From contig NZ_QAJM01000002.1 in assembly GCF_003852405.1 (NCBI RefSeq), positions 1-64,000 on the forward strand: a DNA stretch of 64,000 nt. Reading direction: 5' to 3'. Numbering within the stretch: the first letter of the stretch is position 1; every line of letters begins with the position of its first letter. The notes beneath the pieces were generated by a model that was not told the origin of the DNA, did not search any database, and saw only the letters and a list, made by a program, of their open reading frames with translations. A program made the position numbers and the translations under genes. Below, piece after piece: positions 18,787-27,152 of this stretch. This DNA is from Pseudomonas sp. KBW05. Its GTDB lineage: Bacteria; Pseudomonadota; Gammaproteobacteria; Pseudomonadales; Pseudomonadaceae.

Positions 18787-20304
18787 ATGACAAGTTTGCC
18801 GTTGCGCCGGGCACTGCCCAGCCAACAACGTGTATCGGCGCGGGGCGTCAGTGATTTCATCGAAGCGGTGAATGCTGCGGGCCTGGAGTTGCACAGTTTT
18901 ATGCTCTACCGCGACGGAGCGGTGGTGGCCGAGGCGTTCTGGGCGCCGTATCGCGCCGAGCGCCTGCATGTCCAGCATTCGGCGACCAAAAGCTGGGTGG
19001 CCATGGCCGTCGGGCTGTTGGTGGATGACGGTGTGCTGTCGCTGGACGCCAAGGTGGTGGACTTTTTTCCCGCCGATTGCCCGGCCGCCATCAGCGCCAA
19101 CCTGGCGGCCATGACCGTGCGCGATCTGCTGACCATGCGCACCGGGCACCGCCAGGGCATCTCCGGTGGCGCCTGGCGTGGGCGCAGTGACAGCTGGGTC
19201 AAGTTGTTCCTCAATGAACCGGTGGAAGACGCGCCTGGGCATCGGTTTATCTACAGCAGCGCGTCAAGTTTCATGCTGTCGGCCATCGTCAGCGTGGTCA
19301 GTGGCCAGACGGCATTTGAGCTGTGCAACGCGCGTATTTTCCAACCTATGGGCATGGGCCCGATTGAGTGGGACCTGGCCCCTGGTGGCTTCAACACCGG
19401 TGGCAATGGTTTGAGTTGCAGCACCGAAGATTTGCTCAAGTTTGGCGTGCTGCATTTGCAGCAAGGCCAATGGGAAGGGCAGCCATTGTTGTCCGCAGAG
19501 TGGGTGGCCGAAGCCACCCGTGGCCACGTCGATGATGTGTGGATGGGCGCCTTCGATGGCAAGCGCTACCTGGGCCGCGATGAATCCAGCGACGCCGCCG
19601 TCACGCGCCGCGAAGGCTACGGCTACCAGTGGTGGATGACCTTGCACGGCGGTTATTACGCCTCAGGCGTGTTCGGCCAGCAGTGCATCGTCTTGCCCCG
19701 GCATAACGCGGTGATCGCGTTTACCGCCGGCTTGCCCCTGGGCGAGCGGCGCCTGCACAGCCTGCTCTGGGAACACCTGCTGCCCGCGCTGGGCGTGCCC
19801 ACCGATGGCACAGCGGATGGCGAATTGGCGCGACTGTTGGCCCACCAGCGGCGGCCGTCGCTGACGGGAGCTTCGCGTTCGTCACGCCAGGCTGAGTTCA
19901 GCGGCACGTTCGTGATGCAGGCCAATGAAGACCAGGTCAGCCAGGTGCGCCTGGAGTTCGGTCCTGACTATTGCGACTTCTACCTCACCGACCCCCGTGG
20001 CACCCATTGCATCCGTGCCGGGCTGGTGGATGCCATCGAAAGCCAGACAGGCATGACCGGCCACTATCTGCATCACCAATACCAACCGGACATCACCCCC
20101 GTCGTGGCGCAGGCGCGCTGGCGCGAAGACGGCGTGCTGAACATGACCTGGCAGTTTGTCGAGACGGCGTTTTGTGACCAGGTCACGTGCCGGATCGAGG
20201 GCGGCACCTTGTCGGTGGACCGCCGCGTCAACGTTAACGCCGGCCCGTTGCAGCGCCCGACGCTGATCGGCCATCAGACCACCGTTTTGCAGGAGTCGTT
20301 ATGA
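18787..20304 (+). CDS. Serine hydrolase, beta-lactamase/NylB-like fold
   Basis: A 505-residue class C beta-lactamase-fold hydrolase without a signal peptide, so cytoplasmic. The Ser-x-x-Lys pair is S65-A-T-K68 and the Tyr motif is Y156-S-S. The core resembles 6-aminohexanoate-dimer hydrolase and other amide or ester hydrolases (HSATKSWVAMAVGLLVDDG, LLTMRTGHR). A C-terminal domain of about 130 residues follows (from near 375). Its stop overlaps the aminotransferase ATG (ATGA), so the two are coupled. By inference it cleaves an amide or peptide-like substrate to release an omega-amino acid for the next enzyme. A D-aminopeptidase or esterase role is equally open. Confidence 0.72.
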   Translation: MTSLPLRRALPSQQRVSARGVSDFIEAVNAAGLELHSFMLYRDGAVVAEAFWAPYRAERLHVQHSATKSWVAMAVGLLVDDGVLSLDAKVVDFFPADCPAAISANLAAMTVRDLLTMRTGHRQGISGGAWRGRSDSWVKLFLNEPVEDAPGHRFIYSSASSFMLSAIVSVVSGQTAFELCNARIFQPMGMGPIEWDLAPGGFNTGGNGLSCSTEDLLKFGVLHLQQGQWEGQPLLSAEWVAEATRGHVDDVWMGAFDGKRYLGRDESSDAAVTRREGYGYQWWMTLHGGYYASGVFGQQCIVLPRHNAVIAFTAGLPLGERRLHSLLWEHLLPALGVPTDGTADGELARLLAHQRRPSLTGASRSSRQAEFSGTFVMQANEDQVSQVRLEFGPDYCDFYLTDPRGTHCIRAGLVDAIESQTGMTGHYLHHQYQPDITPVVAQARWREDGVLNMTWQFVETAFCDQVTCRIEGGTLSVDRRVNVNAGPLQRPTLIGHQTTVLQESL

Positions 20305-21608
20305 GCACTATTGCCAGCCCCGCCTTTTGGGCGCCGTTCACCCCGATGCGTCAGTTCCAGCAACAACCAATGATGTTCGCCAGTGCCGACGGCATGCACT
20401 ACACCACCACCGACGGGCGCCGTGTACTCGACGCGATGGCCGGGCTGTGGTGCGTGAATGCCGGGCATGGCCAGCCGAAGATCGTCGAAGCGATTCGCGA
20501 AGCGGCGGGGCGCCTGGACTTTGTCTCGTCCTTCAAGATGAGCCACCCCCAGGCGCTGGAGATGGCCGAGCGGTTGATCGAAATCAGCCCGGCGGGCATG
20601 GCGCAGGTGTTCTTCACCAACTCCGGTTCCGAGGCGGTGGACACGGCGTTGAAGATCGCCCGGGCGTATCACCAGGCGCGGGGCGATTGCCGCCGTACCA
20701 AGCTGATCGGGCGGGCCAAGGGTTACCACGGCATGGGCTTCGGCGGGCTGTCGGTGTCTGGCATTGGTCGGCAGAAGCGCGACTTCGGCCCGCTGCTGGG
20801 GGAGGTGTCCCACCTGCCGCTGCCGTACGACGCGAGCATGCGTTTCAGCGCCGGCCAGCCTGAACACGGCGCGAGTTATGCCGATGCGCTGACGCAACTG
20901 CTCGACATCCAGGACCCCAGCACCGTCGCCGCCGTGATCGTCGAGCCGGTCACCGGTTCCGGTGGCGTGTACCCGCCGCCCCAGGGTTATTTGCAGCGCC
21001 TGCGGGAGATCTGCACGCGCCACGGTGTGCTGTTGATTTTCGACGAAGTGATCACCGGCTTTGGCCGCGTGGGCGACAGCTTTGCCGCGCAAGCCTTTGG
21101 CGTCACCCCGGACTTGATTACCACCGCCAAAGGCCTGACCAACGGCGCCGTGCCCATGGGCGGCGTACTGGTCAGCGCAGCGGTGTATGAAGCCTTCATG
21201 GCTGGCCCCGCCAACGTGATCGAACTGATGCACGGCTACACCTATTCGGCGCATCCGCTGGCGTGTGCGGCCGGGTTGGCAACCATCGAGGTGCATCGCG
21301 AGCTGGGCATCAACCAACACGTCAACGCCGTCAGTGGGCTTTGGCAGGCGGCGGCGCTGGCGTTGCGCGGAGTGGGCCCGGTGCTGGACGTGCGCACCCT
21401 CGGTCTGCTCTGCGCCGTCGAACTGGAACCACGCGCTGGTGCGGCCGGTGCACGGGGCAGCGAGGTTGCGCAGTGGTGCTTCGACAACGGCGTATTGGTG
21501 CGCGGCTCGGGCGACACCATCGTGATTTCGCCGCCGCTGGTCATCAGCCCGCAGGAAATCGCCCAGGTGTTCGACACCTTGGCGGGCGCCTTGAATCAAG
21601 TGTCTTGA
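20301..21608 (+). CDS. Class III omega-amino acid:pyruvate aminotransferase
   Basis: A 435-residue PLP enzyme. The start FWAPFTPMRQF and GLWCVNAGHG match the beta-alanine/omega-amino acid:pyruvate aminotransferase group. The PLP lysine is in TTAKGLTNGAVPMG (about residue 276), the Asp that holds the PLP nitrogen is in LIFDEVITGFGR, and FFTNSGSEAVDTALK is the phosphate-binding region. It turns a terminal amine into an aldehyde using pyruvate as acceptor. The preceding hydrolase overlaps by ATGA and the following aldehyde dehydrogenase starts 14 nt after it. Confidence 0.88.
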   Translation: MSTIASPAFWAPFTPMRQFQQQPMMFASADGMHYTTTDGRRVLDAMAGLWCVNAGHGQPKIVEAIREAAGRLDFVSSFKMSHPQALEMAERLIEISPAGMAQVFFTNSGSEAVDTALKIARAYHQARGDCRRTKLIGRAKGYHGMGFGGLSVSGIGRQKRDFGPLLGEVSHLPLPYDASMRFSAGQPEHGASYADALTQLLDIQDPSTVAAVIVEPVTGSGGVYPPPQGYLQRLREICTRHGVLLIFDEVITGFGRVGDSFAAQAFGVTPDLITTAKGLTNGAVPMGGVLVSAAVYEAFMAGPANVIELMHGYTYSAHPLACAAGLATIEVHRELGINQHVNAVSGLWQAAALALRGVGPVLDVRTLGLLCAVELEPRAGAAGARGSEVAQWCFDNGVLVRGSGDTIVISPPLVISPQEIAQVFDTLAGALNQVS

Positions 21609-21622
21609 AGGGAGTGCAGGGC

Positions 21623-23041
21623 ATGTCGGATCTGTTTGAGTTCTACATCGACGGTGCTTGGGTCAAACCTCACGGCAGCAGTGTCGAAGCAGTGGTGAAC
21701 CCGTCCACCGAACAGGTGATCGGCCGCGTGATGCTCGGCGATGGCGAGGATGTGCATCGCGCCGTCAGTGCTGCCCGGCGTGCATTCCCGGGGTTTGCCG
21801 CAAGTTCGGTGGCGGCGCGCATCGACCTGCTGCAAGGCATCATCGAAGCCTATAAACGCCACAGCGAAGCGTTGATCGAAGCGGTGCACCTGGAGATGGG
21901 CGCGCCGCTGTCCCTGGCCCGCAGCGCCCATGTGCCGGCCGGCCTCGGCCATCTGGTACAGGCGCTGGACGTGTTGCGCGACTACCGCTTCGAGCGGCGC
22001 CTGGGCAACACACTGGTGGTGCGCGAGCCGATTGGCGTCTGCGCGCTGATCACGCCGTGGAACTGGCCCCTCAACCAACTCACCTGCAAGCTGGCGCCGG
22101 CGTTGGCGGTGGGTTGCACCGTGGTGCTCAAACCCAGTGAACGGGCGCCGTTGTCCGCGCAGATCATCGCGCAAGTGCTGCACGAGGCCGGGGTGCCGAA
22201 GGGGGTGTTCAACCTGGTCCATGGCGACGGGCCCGGTGTGGGCGCGGCGCTGGCCAGTCATGCTGACGTGGACATGGTGTCCTTCACCGGTTCGACCCGC
22301 GCCGGCGTCGCGGTGGCCAAGGCGGCGGCGGACACGGTGAAGCGTGTCTCCCAGGAATTGGGCGGCAAGTCGGCGAATATCCTCCTCGACGATGCGTTCC
22401 TGCCAAGCGCCGTACGCCATGCGGTATTGGGCTGTATGCGCAACAGCGGCCAGTCGTGCAATGCCCCGACGCGCCTGCTGGTGCCGCGCGAGCAGCAAGG
22501 GGCGGTGATCGCGATTGCCCAGGAAGTGCTGGCCCAGGTGTGTCATGACGACAGCAACCCGCTCACGGCCGTCGGCCCGGTGGCGAACGTCATGCAGTTC
22601 GAGCGGGTCCAGGCGATGATCGCCGCGGCCATCGCCGAAGGGTCGCGGTTGGTCGCCGGCGGGTTGGGCCGGCCCCAAGGGATTGAGTGCGGTTACTACG
22701 TGAAACCGACGGTATTTGCCGACGTCACGCCGGCCATGCTGGTGGCGCGGGAGGAAATCTTCGGCCCGGTGCTGGCGATCATGCCCTACGACAGCGAAGC
22801 CGAAGCGATTGCCATCGCCAATGACAGCCCGTATGGCTTATCGGGCTATGTCACCTCGTTGAGCCTGGAACGCAGCCGCGCGGTGGCGCGCCAATTGCGC
22901 ACCGGCATGGTCCACCTCAACGGCGCACGGGCCGACCAGGCTGCGCCGTTTGGCGGCTACAGGCAGTCGGGCAATGGCCGTGAATGGGGCGAGTTGGGGT
23001 TTGATGAGTACCTGGAGAGCAAGTCGCTGTTTGGGTACTAG
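21623..23041 (+). CDS. Aldehyde dehydrogenase (semialdehyde-type)
   Basis: A 472-residue NAD(P)-dependent aldehyde dehydrogenase from ATG 21623 (MSDLFEFYIDGAWV), preceded by AAGGGAG. The catalytic motifs are complete: QELGGKSAN for the general base Glu and NSGQSCNAPT for the nucleophile Cys, with FTGSTRAG for cofactor binding and PWNWP near the active site. By position it should oxidise the semialdehyde made by the aminotransferase 14 nt upstream to a carboxylic acid. The substrate chain length cannot be told from sequence. Confidence 0.88.
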   Translation: MSDLFEFYIDGAWVKPHGSSVEAVVNPSTEQVIGRVMLGDGEDVHRAVSAARRAFPGFAASSVAARIDLLQGIIEAYKRHSEALIEAVHLEMGAPLSLARSAHVPAGLGHLVQALDVLRDYRFERRLGNTLVVREPIGVCALITPWNWPLNQLTCKLAPALAVGCTVVLKPSERAPLSAQIIAQVLHEAGVPKGVFNLVHGDGPGVGAALASHADVDMVSFTGSTRAGVAVAKAAADTVKRVSQELGGKSANILLDDAFLPSAVRHAVLGCMRNSGQSCNAPTRLLVPREQQGAVIAIAQEVLAQVCHDDSNPLTAVGPVANVMQFERVQAMIAAAIAEGSRLVAGGLGRPQGIECGYYVKPTVFADVTPAMLVAREEIFGPVLAIMPYDSEAEAIAIANDSPYGLSGYVTSLSLERSRAVARQLRTGMVHLNGARADQAAPFGGYRQSGNGREWGELGFDEYLESKSLFGY

Positions 23042-23052
23042 GGGGAGGGCGG

Positions 23053-23074
23053 GGCGGCTGAATGTTCAGCCGCC
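23053..23074. terminator. Palindromic hairpin between convergent genes
   Basis: GGCGGCTGAA (23053-23062) and its exact complement (23065-23074) are separated by two bases and followed by GTTTGTGG. The hairpin sits between the end of the aldehyde dehydrogenase and the end of the leftward isochorismatase-like gene, so it can serve both strands. The T-richness is modest. Confidence 0.7.
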
Positions 23075-23083
23075 GTTTGTGGA

Positions 23084-23689
23084 TTACGGGGCGCTCAGCG
23101 CCTTGAGAAAGGCCGTGTGCTGCAACGTCTGCGAAAACATCGGCAGGGTGAAGTTTTCTGCGGCGTGTTGTTGCTCGTCGGTGAAGGTTGCCGTGCAATC
23201 GGTCAAGGTGACCACGTTGTAGCCTTTCTCATAACCCGAACGAACGGTGCCTTCGACGCAACAGTTGGTGAGGAAACCCGCGACGACGAGGTTCTGGATG
23301 CCATTGTTGCGCAGCACCAAGTCCAGGCCAGTGGTGGCAAACCCATCGAGCCCGCGCTTGCCTTCCACCAAGATGTCTGCGGCCTCACGGCTCAGCGCCT
23401 CACTGATGTCGGCGCCCCAACTGCCGGAGCGAAAGGCACTGCCATCGGCCACACCTTTGAGAATCCCGTAGTCACGGGTGGTCAGTTCCGGGTAACCCTC
23501 GGCGAACTGGATCGGCAAATGGATGATTTTCACGCCCAGCTGGCGCGCCTGCTGCACCGTGGTTGCGGTGTTGGCGAGCATGTCGGATGCGTGCATGACG
23601 TCTTTGACGGCGTCATGGAATACGCCGCCTGGCGTGGTGAAATCGTTCTGGAACTCGATCAGGACAAGGGCGGTAGTGTGCGGGTTCAT
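23084..23689 (-). CDS. Isochorismatase-family cysteine hydrolase
   Basis: A 201-residue hydrolase with the conserved triad: Asp in LIEFQNDF (about 16), Lys in EGKRGLD (about 110) and nucleophile Cys in FLTNCCVEGT (about 144). The cis-peptide strand VVAGFLTN is typical. Members cleave amides, ureas, N-carbamoyl compounds or isochorismate. It converges with the hydrolase-transaminase-dehydrogenase operon, separated only by a hairpin, and may act on an amide in the same pathway. That link is only positional. Confidence 0.83.
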   Translation of the reverse strand: MNPHTTALVLIEFQNDFTTPGGVFHDAVKDVMHASDMLANTATTVQQARQLGVKIIHLPIQFAEGYPELTTRDYGILKGVADGSAFRSGSWGADISEALSREAADILVEGKRGLDGFATTGLDLVLRNNGIQNLVVAGFLTNCCVEGTVRSGYEKGYNVVTLTDCTATFTDEQQHAAENFTLPMFSQTLQHTAFLKALSAP

Positions 23690-23766
23690 GGCAGCTCTCC
23701 GGTTAGTGGCTTCAAGCGTAGTTCGCCTTGAGACTCCCAGGATGGGAAATGTGCCCTGGTCCTACC

Positions 23767-24003
23767 TCAGCCGCGTGTGCCGTAGAAGTGGTTCAGCAGG
23801 ATCAGCTCAACCAAGGCCACAAATACGCACACAGCAATGAAGCCAGGACTGAAGACGCGCTTTCGGTTCGATAATCCCTCGGCAAGACAAGTCAGGTCGG
23901 TGCCGTTGGAAAACGCCACCAGGCAGGCCAGGAGGGCATAACCCGAGGCCTTTTTCCAGAAGCTCTGGTTTTGCGCCGCCGGGTTATCGAGTGCCGACGG
24001 CAT
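23767..24003 (-). CDS. Small membrane protein, unknown
   Basis: A 78-residue protein from ATG 24003, chosen because a GAGG ribosome site stands just before it. It has two hydrophobic stretches, about 21-34 (GYALLACLVAFS) and 55-73 (FIAVCVFVALVELILLNHF). Nothing in it is recognised. It is on the same strand as the FeaB-like dehydrogenase and lies beyond its 3' end. Confidence 0.5.
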   Translation of the reverse strand: MPSALDNPAAQNQSFWKKASGYALLACLVAFSNGTDLTCLAEGLSNRKRVFSPGFIAVCVFVALVELILLNHFYGTRG

Positions 24004-24119
24004 CAGGGAAACCTCTTCTCTGGAGCAGCCTGCTGGCGAGTGTTTTTTATAGGGTCGCTGAGTTTCATCGCGCAAGTATTACGTAGGCGCCCGTGCGCTT
24101 GCAAATCGGTACTTTCAAC

Positions 24120-25607
24120 TCAGTAGCGAATCATCACCGATTTCAGCTCCGTGTAATCGTCGATGAAGGCCGCGCCAAACTCACGGCCGATCCCCGATGA
24201 CTTGGTGCCGCCAAAGGGCACCGCCGGGTCGAGCAGGGTGTGCATGTTGACCCACACCGTACCGGCCTGGATTTGCGGCACCAGGCGCAGGGCCTTGGAC
24301 AGGTCGTTGGTCCACAGGCTGGCGCTGAGGCCGTAGGGTGTGTTGTTCATCAGGTGCAGCAGTTCTTCTTCGGTGTCGTACGGGAAGAACGTCGCGATGG
24401 GGCCGAAGGTTTCTTCGTTGAGCAAGCTGTCGTTGACGTCGTTGGCGAGAATGATCGTGGGTTCGACGTAGCAGCCGGGCCCCTCGATCAGGTTGCCGCC
24501 GTAGACAATCCTGTTGTTTTGCGCGCGTGCCGTCGCAAAGAAGCCGGCGAGTTTGTGTTGATGCTGTTTGTGGGTGACCGGGCCGAACTGGGTGGTTTCA
24601 TCCAGGGGCGAGCCGATTTTCAAGGTGGCCAGGCGCTGGGCGAGTTTGTCCATCAGGGGTTCGATCTGCGAGCGGTGGGCAAAAAAACGCTCGGCGGCGG
24701 CGCAGATCTGGCCGGAGTGCAGGAAGCCGGCCTCGATGATGCCGTCGGCGGCTTTATCCAGGTCGATGTCGCGCAGGAACGCAGCCGAGTTCTTGCCGCC
24801 CAACTCCAGGGTGGCGCGGGTCAGCTTGGCGTCCATCGCGCCTTTGCCCACGGCAATCCCGGTGGGCACGGAGCCGGTGAAGGAGACCTTGTCGGTGCCC
24901 GGGTGCTCGATCAGCGCTTTGCCGACGGTGCCGCTGCCGGTCACCACGTTCAAGGCACCGGGCGGCAGGCCGGCGTCGCTGGCCAGTTCGGCGATGCGCA
25001 GGATCGTCAGCGGGGTGAATTCACTGGGTTTGATGATCACGCTGCAACCGGTGGTCAGAGCCGAAGCCAGCTTCCAGATGGCGATCATGGTGGAGAAGTT
25101 CCACGGCACGATGCCCACCACCACGCCGACGGGCTCGCGCAGGGTAAAGGCGGTGTAGCGTTCCCCCGCGAAGGAAGGCAGTGACGGGGTGATGGTCTCG
25201 CCGGTGATTTTCGTCGCCCAGCCGGCGTAGTAGCGCAGGAAATGGGCGGCCTGGTCGACCTCGAACGCGCGGGCAATGTGAATGATTTTGCCGGATTGGC
25301 AGGTTTCGATCTGCGCCAGTTCCTCGCGGTGTTGCTCCAGCAGGTCGGCCAGCTTGAACAACACCGCCGCGCGTGCTGCCGGGCTGGTGTTGGACCAGGT
25401 CTTGAAACCCCGGTTGGCGGATTCGACGGCACGATCAACATCGCTTTGGGCGGCATCGCTGACCTGGGCGATGACTTCGCCATTGGCCGGGTTGATGACC
25501 TTGAGTTTGCTGTGGCTGCTGCTGGCGACATAGCCGCCATCGATGTAAAGACCGTGATCGCGCCCGAGAAACTGGCTGACGCGGGGTAGCAGTGGGATAT
25601 CGCTCAT
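24120..25607 (-). CDS. feaB: FeaB-like phenylacetaldehyde/4-hydroxyphenylacetaldehyde dehydrogenase
   Basis: A 495-residue NAD-dependent aldehyde dehydrogenase from ATG 25607 (MSDIPLLPRVSQFLGRDHGLYIDG). The catalytic Cys is in HSGQICAAAERF and the Glu in LELGGKNSAAF. The N-terminal region and the GLYIDGGYV start match phenylacetaldehyde dehydrogenases (FeaB/StyD). It would oxidise the aromatic aldehyde from an amine (for example tyramine) to the acid that the adjacent hydroxylase uses. It diverges from the hydroxylase genes across a 307-bp spacer, and FeaR, the AraC regulator of such genes in E. coli, is encoded 6 kb away. Confidence 0.82.
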   Translation of the reverse strand: MSDIPLLPRVSQFLGRDHGLYIDGGYVASSSHSKLKVINPANGEVIAQVSDAAQSDVDRAVESANRGFKTWSNTSPAARAAVLFKLADLLEQHREELAQIETCQSGKIIHIARAFEVDQAAHFLRYYAGWATKITGETITPSLPSFAGERYTAFTLREPVGVVVGIVPWNFSTMIAIWKLASALTTGCSVIIKPSEFTPLTILRIAELASDAGLPPGALNVVTGSGTVGKALIEHPGTDKVSFTGSVPTGIAVGKGAMDAKLTRATLELGGKNSAAFLRDIDLDKAADGIIEAGFLHSGQICAAAERFFAHRSQIEPLMDKLAQRLATLKIGSPLDETTQFGPVTHKQHQHKLAGFFATARAQNNRIVYGGNLIEGPGCYVEPTIILANDVNDSLLNEETFGPIATFFPYDTEEELLHLMNNTPYGLSASLWTNDLSKALRLVPQIQAGTVWVNMHTLLDPAVPFGGTKSSGIGREFGAAFIDDYTELKSVMIRY

Positions 25608-25914
25608 GGGGGGCAGGCTCCAATAATCCAGCAGGTGACAGTGCCGCTGTTTAGGCGCGGGCATTGGCAAGGAAAAGTACGCTGGGCGCCGCCATTTATC
25701 TTGTCTGTGCGTGTCACGGGCATGACCGAGCCTGCCAGCTTGCAAGCTATGAAAAGTACAACCTTCTACGTGGAACGTGCATTTTCCACGGCTTTTGCGC
25801 GACGCATACTGGCCCGGTACTTTTGCCTGTTCCCGGCCAGAAGCCACGGTTTACCTGAGAACCATGGCTGCTCGGCACGGGAGGCGCTCACCTCCAATAA
25901 TAAAGAGCCCCGCC
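25608..25914. other. 307-bp divergent control region with repeated AAAAGTAC
   Basis: This spacer drives the dehydrogenase leftwards and the hydroxylase rightwards. AAAAGTAC occurs at 25673-25680 and 25752-25759, and once inverted at 25817-25824. An inverted pair GTGGAA/TTCCAC lies near 25780-25799. These could be sites for FeaR or another activator. I see no convincing consensus promoter, as expected for activator-dependent genes. Confidence 0.5.
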
Positions 25915-27084
25915 ATGAAAAAGCCCAATCCTCTGCTCGAAGACCTCAAGGCCGTGTTGCCTGCCATCGCCGCCAACGCCTTTGCCGCCGAGAAGGATCG
26001 CAGTGTTCCTGCCGAGAATATCGCCTTGCTCAAAAGCATCGGCCTGCACCATGCGTTGCAGCCGCGCAAGTATGGCGGCCTGGAGATTTCGCTCCCGCAG
26101 TTTGCCGATTGCATCGCGCTTCTGGCCGCGTCTTGCGCCAGTACCGCCTGGGCGATGAGCCTGTTGTGCACCCATAGCCATCAATTGGCGATGTTCTCGT
26201 CGACGTTGCAGGACGAGGTGTGGGGCGATGACCCGGATGCCACCGCCAGCAGCAGCATTGCGCCCTTCGGCCGCACCGAGGAAGTCGACGGCGGGGTGAC
26301 CTTCAGCGGTGAAATGGGCTGGAGTTCGGGGTGCGATCACGCGGAGTGGGCAATCATGGGCTTTCGCCGCAAAAACGCCGAGGGCAGCCAGGACTATTGC
26401 TTCGCGGTATTGCCCCGCAGCGATTACGCGATCCGTGATGACTGGTATGCGGTAGGCATGCGTGGCAGCGGCAGCAAGACGTTGATCGTCAAGGATGCCT
26501 TCGTGCCTGATCACCGCATCCAGAAAGCCAAGGACATGATGGAAGGCAAGTCGGCAGGCTTCGGGCTGTACCCGGACAGTAAGCTCTTCTTCGCACCGTA
26601 CCGGCCTTATTTTGCCAGCGGCTTTTCCACCGTCAGCCTGGGAATCGCCGAGCGCATGCTGGAGGTGTTCCGCGAAAAAACCAAAACCCGCGTGCGCGCC
26701 TACACCGGCGCTGCGGTGGGGGCCGCCACGCCGGCGTTGATGCGCCTGGCCGAGTCCACCCACCAGGTGGCAGCGGCGCGTGCCTTGCTGGAAAAAAGCT
26801 GGAACGAGATCGCCTGGTACAGCGAGCAGCATCAGTACCCGAGCCGTGAAACCCTGGCGTTCTGGCGGACCAACCAGGGCTATGCCACCAAGATGTGTAT
26901 CCAGGCCGTGGATCGCTTGATGGAAGCCGCCGGCGGTGGCGCCTGGTTTGAGAGCAACGAGCTGCAACGCCTGTTCCGCGATTCCCACCTCACTGGTGCG
27001 CATGCCTACACCGACTATGACGTGTGCGCGCAGATCCTCGGGCGCGAGTTGATGGGGCTTGAGCCCGATCCTTCGATGGTCTGA
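25915..27084 (+). CDS. 4-hydroxyphenylacetate 3-hydroxylase, oxygenase component (C2 type)
   Basis: FMNH2-using oxygenase of the acyl-CoA dehydrogenase fold, 389 residues from ATG 25915. It hydroxylates 4-HPA to 3,4-dihydroxyphenylacetate. The sequence lines up with Acinetobacter baumannii C2 (recalled from memory) with a constant offset of 33, placing its active-site residues at His87 (CTHSHQ), Ser113 (SSSIAPF), Ser138 (WSSGCDH) and His363 (GAHAYTDYD). The end, ILGRELMGLEPDPSMV, is also near identical. It is not the E. coli HpaB type. The reductase follows 68 nt downstream. An N-terminal extension seen in A. baumannii is absent, which is why the protein is shorter. Confidence 0.87.
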   Translation: MKKPNPLLEDLKAVLPAIAANAFAAEKDRSVPAENIALLKSIGLHHALQPRKYGGLEISLPQFADCIALLAASCASTAWAMSLLCTHSHQLAMFSSTLQDEVWGDDPDATASSSIAPFGRTEEVDGGVTFSGEMGWSSGCDHAEWAIMGFRRKNAEGSQDYCFAVLPRSDYAIRDDWYAVGMRGSGSKTLIVKDAFVPDHRIQKAKDMMEGKSAGFGLYPDSKLFFAPYRPYFASGFSTVSLGIAERMLEVFREKTKTRVRAYTGAAVGAATPALMRLAESTHQVAAARALLEKSWNEIAWYSEQHQYPSRETLAFWRTNQGYATKMCIQAVDRLMEAAGGGAWFESNELQRLFRDSHLTGAHAYTDYDVCAQILGRELMGLEPDPSMV

Positions 27085-27119
27085 TCCCCGCCGTAGCGCT
27101 ATCCCCATAACAACAAACA

Positions 27120-27141
27120 GGGCTGGTCTGTGGGCCAGCCC
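27120..27141 (+). promoter_or_regulatory. Hairpin just before the reductase ribosome site
   Basis: GGGCTGG (27120-27126) pairs with CCAGCCC (27135-27141). GGGAG, the likely ribosome site, and TTTTT then lead to ATG 27153. It may act as a weak attenuator or limit ribosome loading, setting the ratio of oxygenase to reductase. This is inference from the fold only. Confidence 0.5.
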
Positions 27142-27152
27142 GGGAGTTTTTC

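Noticed and set aside
18787-20304. Naming the serine hydrolase nylB
   Set aside because: Only the fold and the step order support it. Length and the C-terminal domain differ, and related esterases share the same motifs.
20274-21599. A long antisense frame over the aminotransferase
   Set aside because: Composition is typical of a shadow frame; the plus-strand aminotransferase has all catalytic motifs.
25915-27084. Naming the oxygenase hpaB in the E. coli sense
   Set aside because: The sequence belongs to the acyl-CoA dehydrogenase-like C2 type with FMNH2, not the E. coli FADH2-type HpaB family.
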